DNA of 64,000 nucleotides, from contig CBDCLG010000020.1 in the NCBI GenBank assembly GCA_965218625.1, positions 310,001-374,000 of the forward strand, given 5' to 3'. The position numbers and the translations under genes were made by a program. This DNA comes from Bin5 sp965218625 (GTDB taxonomy: Bacteria; Chloroflexota; Anaerolineae; Caldilineales; Caldilineaceae). This document shows positions 59,386-64,000 of the stretch, piece by piece. Position 1 is the stretch's first letter, and each line of letters starts with the position of its first letter. The notes under the pieces were generated by a model that did not search any database, was not told where the DNA came from, and was given only the letters and a program-made list of their open reading frames with translations.

Positions 59386-62031
59386 ATGGGCATCGCCGAC
59401 GTTCTTGCCGAGTTGCGCCGTGACACCGGTTTTATGTCCAATGTCACCGCGTGGGAGACGCTGCCCGCCCGCGCTGGCTGCATGGCAGGGATACCGGCAA
59501 GACTGCACCCGGCGCTGCCGAAGGCGCTGCAAAGTCGCGGGATCCGGAAGCTCTACAGTCACCAGGCAGAGGCAGTAGAGCGGGCCCTGTCGGGCGAAAG
59601 CGTTGCCGTCGTCACGCCAACGGCCAGTGGCAAGACGCTCTGCTACACCCTGCCAGTCCTGCACGCGCTGCTTAACGACCCCAATTCGACTGCCCTCTAC
59701 CTCTTCCCAACCAAAGCGCTTGCTCACGATCAGCTGGCGGAGATCGACGGGTGGATCGCGGCCACAGGCGGCGCCCTCCCGGTCGCGGCTTACGACGGCG
59801 ATACGCCAACGGCGCAGCGCGGCTCGGTTCGCCAAAGGGCAAGGCTGATCTTCACTAATCCGGACATGCTGCACGCCGCCATTCTCCCTTATCATGGCAG
59901 CTGGGAGCGGATTCTGAGCGGCCTGCGGTATGTCGTCATCGACGAAATGCACGGCTATCGCGGCGTATTTGGCAGCCATGTGGCCAATGTTCTGCGCCGG
60001 CTCCGCCGCCTGGCCGCCCACTACGGCAGTTGTCCCCAATTCCTGCTCACCAGCGCAACAATCGCCAACCCAAAACAGCTGGCAGAGATTCTGACCGAAC
60101 AGCCTGTGCGAGTCATCGACCGTAACGGCGCGCCCCAGGGGGAAAAGCACATAATCTTGTATGCACCGCCTATGTACGATCCGATTCAAGGGCTCCGCCG
60201 CAGCAGCGTCCTGGAAACACAGGAGCTTGCCACCCGTTTTCTGCGGGGCGGGCTGCAGACCATCATTTTCGGCCGCGCCCGGCTGACCGTCGAGCTACTG
60301 CTGAGCTACGTGCGCGAACGACTTCGGGCTGCGGATGGCGGCGACTGGGAGGAGGTTAGCAGCACAACGCGCAATTCAGTGCGGGGCTATCGCGGCGGCT
60401 ACCTGCCCCGCGAACGGCGCCAGATCGAAGCGGGTTTGCGGGCGGGGACGGTGCGCGGAGTCGTCGCTACCAATGCCTTGGAACTGGGCATCGACATCGG
60501 CCAGCTGGAGGCGGCCCTGATCTGCGGCTACCCGGGCACGATCGCGGCCGCCTGGCAGCAATGGGGCCGGGTCGGCCGTACGACAGAGGCTTCTGTAGCC
60601 GTGCTTGTGGCAACCGCCGGTGCGCTCGACCAGTACATTGTCAACCATCCCCAGTATCTGCTGCGCCGGTCGCCGGAGCATGCTTTCGCCAACCCCGACA
60701 ACCTGGCGCTGCTGATGGACCAAATGCGGTGCGCCGCCTTCGAGTTGCCATTCGCCAAGGGGGAGCCGTTCGGGAACTCTCCGTTCACTGCAGAGGTCCT
60801 CGATCTCCTGGTAGAAGAAGCATCGGTGCGGCAGTTCGGCAACCGCCTTCTCTGGAGCGGCGACGGCTATCCCGCACGCCAGTTTGGACTGCGCAGCCTT
60901 GGCGGCGAGCCTGTGGTCGTGCTGGCAGGAAATTCAGACGCAGTAGAACCTGGAAGACCCGCGCCGCGAGACGACTCTTTCACCGTCATTGGCGAAGTCG
61001 ACGCGATCAGTGCGCCCTTTCTCGTGCACGAAGGGGCCGTCTATCTGCACGAAGGCCGCAGCTACCTGGTGGAACGCCTGGACCTGGAAGAGAAAACAGC
61101 GTGGGTATGGCCTGCAGCGGTCGACTATTACACGGAAGCCAGCACGGAGAGCGAGATTGAAGTGCTGTCCATTTATGAGAGCCGGGTTGCCGGCGGCGCG
61201 CAACTGGGCCACGGCGAACTCCTGGTGACCTCGCAGGTGACGCAGTACCGCCGCGTCAAGCGCTTTACACATGAAAACCTCGGCGTTTTGCCGCTCGACT
61301 ATCCACCCACCACTCTCGACACCGCCGGCTACTGGCTGGAGGTGACCGCAGAGGCGCAGCTGGCGCTGATGGAGGCTGGCAACTGGCGCGACGCGCCCAA
61401 TGACTACGGTCCCGACTGGCAAGAACAGCGCGCCAGGACACGCGACAGGGACGGCTACCGTTGCGCTGAGTGTGGTGCTCCCGAGAAAGGCAGCCACCAG
61501 CACGACGTCCATCATCGCATCCCATTCCGCGCCTTCGGGTATGTACCGGGTTTGAACAGAAACGACCGGGAGGCCAACCGCCTCGACAATCTCGTGTTGC
61601 TCTGCCGGCGCTGCCATCAGCGCATGGAAGCGGGCGTGCGCGCCCGCACCGGCATGGACGGGGTTGCATACGCCCTGGGCAATCTGGCCCCGCTGCACCT
61701 GATGTGCGACCGGCGGGACATCGACGTCGCCGTTGTTCGGCAAGAGTGCGGGACCGCTACCGCGTCGGATGGCCCGCAAAGCGCCCCGGCCACGCCTCGC
61801 ATCTATATTTTCGAGCGCATCCCCGCAGGAATCGGCTTCAGCGTTCAGTTGTACGAGCGCCACGATCTCCTGATCGCCGCGGCTGCGGAACTGATTCGCG
61901 GCTGCGGCTGCCGCTACGGATGTCCCGCCTGCGTCGGTCCTGTGCTGCTGGTAGGGGAGGAAGAGCGTCCCGTTTTGGAGAGCAAACGACTGGCGCTCGC
62001 CCTTCTCGCAACTTTGGCCAATGGGCTGTGA
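59386..62031 (+). CDS. MrfA/YprA-like DEAD-box helicase with an HNH module and a C-terminal Cys cluster
   Basis: 881 residues. Helicase core: Walker A PTASGKT (from Pro78, Lys83), DEMH box (Asp186), SATIAN motif III, and the second RecA domain with VVATNALELGIDIGQLEAAL and QQWGRVGR. At residues about 675-750 an HNH-type block is present (RCAECGAPEKGSHQHDVHHR, Cys693/Cys696, His709-His710, then NLVLLCRRCHQRM with Asn735 and Cys740/Cys743). The C-terminal cluster GCGCRYGCPACVGP (Cys840, 842, 846, 849) is the DUF1998-type zinc site of MrfA-family DNA-repair helicases. Convergent with rnhB. Confidence 0.85.
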   Translation: MGIADVLAELRRDTGFMSNVTAWETLPARAGCMAGIPARLHPALPKALQSRGIRKLYSHQAEAVERALSGESVAVVTPTASGKTLCYTLPVLHALLNDPNSTALYLFPTKALAHDQLAEIDGWIAATGGALPVAAYDGDTPTAQRGSVRQRARLIFTNPDMLHAAILPYHGSWERILSGLRYVVIDEMHGYRGVFGSHVANVLRRLRRLAAHYGSCPQFLLTSATIANPKQLAEILTEQPVRVIDRNGAPQGEKHIILYAPPMYDPIQGLRRSSVLETQELATRFLRGGLQTIIFGRARLTVELLLSYVRERLRAADGGDWEEVSSTTRNSVRGYRGGYLPRERRQIEAGLRAGTVRGVVATNALELGIDIGQLEAALICGYPGTIAAAWQQWGRVGRTTEASVAVLVATAGALDQYIVNHPQYLLRRSPEHAFANPDNLALLMDQMRCAAFELPFAKGEPFGNSPFTAEVLDLLVEEASVRQFGNRLLWSGDGYPARQFGLRSLGGEPVVVLAGNSDAVEPGRPAPRDDSFTVIGEVDAISAPFLVHEGAVYLHEGRSYLVERLDLEEKTAWVWPAAVDYYTEASTESEIEVLSIYESRVAGGAQLGHGELLVTSQVTQYRRVKRFTHENLGVLPLDYPPTTLDTAGYWLEVTAEAQLALMEAGNWRDAPNDYGPDWQEQRARTRDRDGYRCAECGAPEKGSHQHDVHHRIPFRAFGYVPGLNRNDREANRLDNLVLLCRRCHQRMEAGVRARTGMDGVAYALGNLAPLHLMCDRRDIDVAVVRQECGTATASDGPQSAPATPRIYIFERIPAGIGFSVQLYERHDLLIAAAAELIRGCGCRYGCPACVGPVLLVGEEERPVLESKRLALALLATLANGL

Positions 62032-62038
62032 ACCGTGG

Positions 62039-62743
62039 TCAAGACGGCTCCGGCGGCTGTTCATCGCCAAACAGCCCGGCGTGGTGACGCATCGGCGCGA
62101 ATGAGCGGCGGTGGACCGGGCAAGGTCCGAAGCGAGCGATAGCGGCGCGATGTGCTTGCGCGCCGTATCCTTTATGGCCGGCAAATCCGTATTCCGGGTA
62201 GGCCTGGTGGAGCTGGCAAAGCAGCCGGTCGCGGTGGACTTTTGCCAGGATGGAAGCGGCGGCGATGGAGACGACGCGCTGATCCCCCCTGGTGAAACTT
62301 CGTTGGGGAAAATTGAGCGCCCTGAGCTGCACCCAGTCAATGAGCAGGTGATCGGGAGGTGGGTCCAATGCCAGGACCGCGCGGCGCATCGCCAGGCGCG
62401 TGGCAGGGGCGATGCCGATCGCGTCAATCTCGGCGGCAGATGCTTCTCCCAGCTTCCAGTCGGCCGCCTGCGCCTGGATCTGTTCGGCCAGCTGCTCACG
62501 GCGCGGCGGAGCGATCAGCTTGCTGTCCTGCACCGCGGCCCACACCCCCTCCAGGGCGCAGTTGAGAGGAAGAATGGCCGCGGCCGCGACAACCGGCCCG
62601 GCCAGCGCGCCGCGGCCGGCCTCATCCAGTCCGGCCAACCGTTCAAACCCATCGCGCCACAGTTGCCGCTCTTGCAAAAGCGTTGGAAAGACGTTTCCTC
62701 GCGCCCCCTCTGAACCTGTTTCCTCCGCTGTTCCGCCGTCCAT
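62039..62743 (-). CDS. rnhB: Ribonuclease HII
   Basis: 234 residues, ending with a GLFGDEQPPEPS tail. The acidic active site is seen in LAGLDEAGRGALAGPVVAAA, the later Asp in HLLIDWVQLRAL, and the VVSIAAASILAKVHRDRLLC and YGFAGHKGYG motifs. It removes ribonucleotides from DNA and RNA primers. ATG 62743 (GTGAGGG upstream) is preferred; GTG 62752 would overlap the stop of the preceding epimerase gene. It ends seven bases from the stop of the convergent helicase gene. Confidence 0.9.
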   Translation of the reverse strand: MDGGTAEETGSEGARGNVFPTLLQERQLWRDGFERLAGLDEAGRGALAGPVVAAAAILPLNCALEGVWAAVQDSKLIAPPRREQLAEQIQAQAADWKLGEASAAEIDAIGIAPATRLAMRRAVLALDPPPDHLLIDWVQLRALNFPQRSFTRGDQRVVSIAAASILAKVHRDRLLCQLHQAYPEYGFAGHKGYGAQAHRAAIARFGPCPVHRRSFAPMRHHAGLFGDEQPPEPS

Positions 62744-62751
62744 GTCCCTCA

Positions 62752-63477
62752 CTATGTCCAGAGCTGTTCCAAGTCCCTGCGGGGTTGGAAGCCAAGGATC
62801 CGCTTTGCCTTTTCATTGCTGAACTTGCCATGCGGCATGTCGGCGAACACGTAGAAGACCTCACAGCGGGAGGGAAGTGCGTCCAAGTCGATCTCCAGGC
62901 CGAGAGCGAAGGCTTCGGCTGCGTTTTCCCAGGAGACAGCGTAGGGAGCGTACTGTTTGCCTGGCCGAATCGCCTCGGGGTCTACGAAATGATAGAAGAG
63001 ATAGGTCTGCACGCTGATGTCGTGATGCAGCGTGAAGACGCGGCAGATTTCCTGGCCCATTGCCTTTGTAATCGCGTAGATGTAGGTACCGGACTGCGGC
63101 GGGATGTCCGGGCCGATGCCGTAATCGAAACACTCGGTAATATTGTGGCCCCCAACGGTAAGGTGGGGACCGGTATTGATAACGCGCCGGATGCCATGTG
63201 TCACCGCGGCCTGCATCATATTGTAACAGCCGCGTGTACTGACATCCCAGGCAATCTGACGGTCTCGGCGCAGGACGGATAGATTGACGATTGCGTCCAT
63301 GCCTTCTGCTGCCCCGACGACGGCATCCAGGTCGGAGACGTCCAACAGAAGGAATTCGCCGGGCAGTTCTTCCTCCGGCTTCTGGACATCGGTGATCCGC
63401 AGCGTGTGCTTTACGGCAAGTTCACGCGCAACATATGGCCCCAACGATCCTGCGCCGCCGAGAATGAGTACTTTCAT
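62752..63477 (-). CDS. NAD-dependent epimerase/dehydratase
   Basis: 241 residues of an SDR. The nucleotide site is VLILGGAGSLGPYVARELAV, the active Tyr/Lys YIYAITKAMGQ, and NTGPHLTVGGHN and FYHFVDPEAIRPG follow. ATG 63477 has TAGGAGAG upstream and overlaps the next gene by four bases (ATGA), so translation is coupled with the second epimerase gene. It is followed nine bases later by rnhB. Shorter than classic epimerases; substrate unknown. Confidence 0.8.
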   Translation of the reverse strand: MKVLILGGAGSLGPYVARELAVKHTLRITDVQKPEEELPGEFLLLDVSDLDAVVGAAEGMDAIVNLSVLRRDRQIAWDVSTRGCYNMMQAAVTHGIRRVINTGPHLTVGGHNITECFDYGIGPDIPPQSGTYIYAITKAMGQEICRVFTLHHDISVQTYLFYHFVDPEAIRPGKQYAPYAVSWENAAEAFALGLEIDLDALPSRCEVFYVFADMPHGKFSNEKAKRILGFQPRRDLEQLWT

Positions 63478-64000
63478 CTGGCAATCTCTCCTACGTGTGT
63501 AATCGCCCAATCCTCGTCATTCGTAAGTGCGCACTTGACCGCCTCATGGACAGTTGCGTCCGACGCCTTGCCCAGACGGAGAACGGCAACGCGCAGCTTT
63601 CGTTCGCGTGCGAACTCGCGGCAGACCTGTTCTGCCAGATGCTTGCTGAGCGTCGGCGGCCGCGTGCGCGGAAGAGGCCGCCAGCTCTCACCGACGCGAT
63701 AGGCGGCAGGATAGTCTGCCATCAGCTCCAGCGTGCTCAGCAGAACGACCTGCGGAACACCTTCCTCAGCCGCGGCCAGCAGCAGGTTATACGTGCAACG
63801 GGTCGCGGCATCAAGTTGTGCGCTCACCTCCTCGCCGGGCAACGCCTCGACAGCGTGAACAATTGCGTCAATGCCGCGCGTCAGCAGGTTCGTCGAACGA
63901 TCGTGACCCAACCCGCACTGCACAGAACTGTGCGCGCTCGTCACGGGCACGCGTTCCGTCAGCCGGATTTCATGCTCGGGCGCCAAGTGGTCCGCCAGTG
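63474..64000 (-). CDS. NAD-dependent epimerase/dehydratase, 5' partial
   Basis: About 175 residues of an SDR-like protein continue past the right edge, so the start and the glycine-rich nucleotide site are outside the window. Visible: AEHEIRLTERV-like start of the first strand (LAPEHEIRLTERVPV), DAIVHAVEALPGEEVSAQLD, LLLAAAEEGVPQVVLLSTLE, and the Ser/Lys-type region RPPTLSKHLAEQVCREFA. It overlaps the preceding epimerase by four bases. Probably a paralog of its neighbour, acting on a related compound. Confidence 0.7.
   Translation of the reverse strand, partial: LADHLAPEHEIRLTERVPVTSAHSSVQCGLGHDRSTNLLTRGIDAIVHAVEALPGEEVSAQLDAATRCTYNLLLAAAEEGVPQVVLLSTLELMADYPAAYRVGESWRPLPRTRPPTLSKHLAEQVCREFARERKLRVAVLRLGKASDATVHEAVKCALTNDEDWAITHVGEIAR

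Noticed and set aside
60934..62499. Minus-strand frame of 521 codons
   Set aside because: Covers the helicase and rnhB in the wrong frame; both real frames carry conserved catalytic motifs.

Overview
The window reads as a GC-rich chromosomal segment from a heterotrophic, aerobic bacterium, most likely a Chloroflexota member near Anaerolineae/Caldilineales. That placement is an inference. It rests on a Tat-type lipoprotein sugar-binding protein, many Gfo/Idh/MocA oxidoreductases and PhyH dioxygenases, an F420:NADPH oxidoreductase, a nickel superoxide dismutase, and an XPB-N-like helicase-associated protein. No rRNA or tRNA gene and no CRISPR array was found.

Left part (1 to about 26 kb) is accessory-rich and full of repeats. 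It holds the tail of an MBL-fold hydrolase, an MFS exporter, two divergent paralogous secreted Cys-rich proteins, two modular SH3b surface proteins, a sugar ABC transporter operon (7477-10628), an ImmA/IrrE-HTH plus DUF4411 pair, and a defence-like block. That block (14109-20006) contains a Tat/membrane HNH-like protein, a probable single-chain restriction-modification enzyme, a frameshifted gene invaded by an ISAs1 remnant, and an HNH endonuclease. Gene debris is common here: a response-regulator tail, a truncated HigA antitoxin and a phage terminase tail. Between genes lie three copies of a ~187-bp MITE-like element, degenerate heptamer repeats, a GC palindrome family and a composite repeat carrying promoter-like sequence.

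Middle part (21.4-30.8 kb) is a plus-strand catabolic cluster: four Gfo/Idh/MocA oxidoreductases, two PhyH-type dioxygenases (one with His-x-Gly instead of His-x-Asp), an alpha/beta hydrolase and two GNAT acetyltransferases. It probably serves uptake and breakdown of sugars or polyols, but the substrate cannot be read from sequence.

Right part (30.8-64 kb) is repeat-poor and mostly core metabolism. It has a fadN-fadA-like beta-oxidation operon, TauE/SafE exporter, two aminotransferases, adenine deaminase divergent from a PfkB kinase, M20 peptidase, DUF1232 protein, XPB-N-like protein, peptide ABC transporter (binding protein plus two permeases), sodN with its maturation protease, a GNAT protein, a TrmA/RlmD-like protein lacking catalytic residues, a large LysM protein with duplicated modules, a truncated glycosyltransferase, a sugar epimerase, an SsnA-like aminohydrolase, NADPH:F420 oxidoreductase, an MrfA/YprA-like helicase containing an HNH module, RNase HII, and two NAD-dependent epimerases. 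The plus strand looks strongly C-rich in the left part whatever the gene orientation, and more balanced in the right part.
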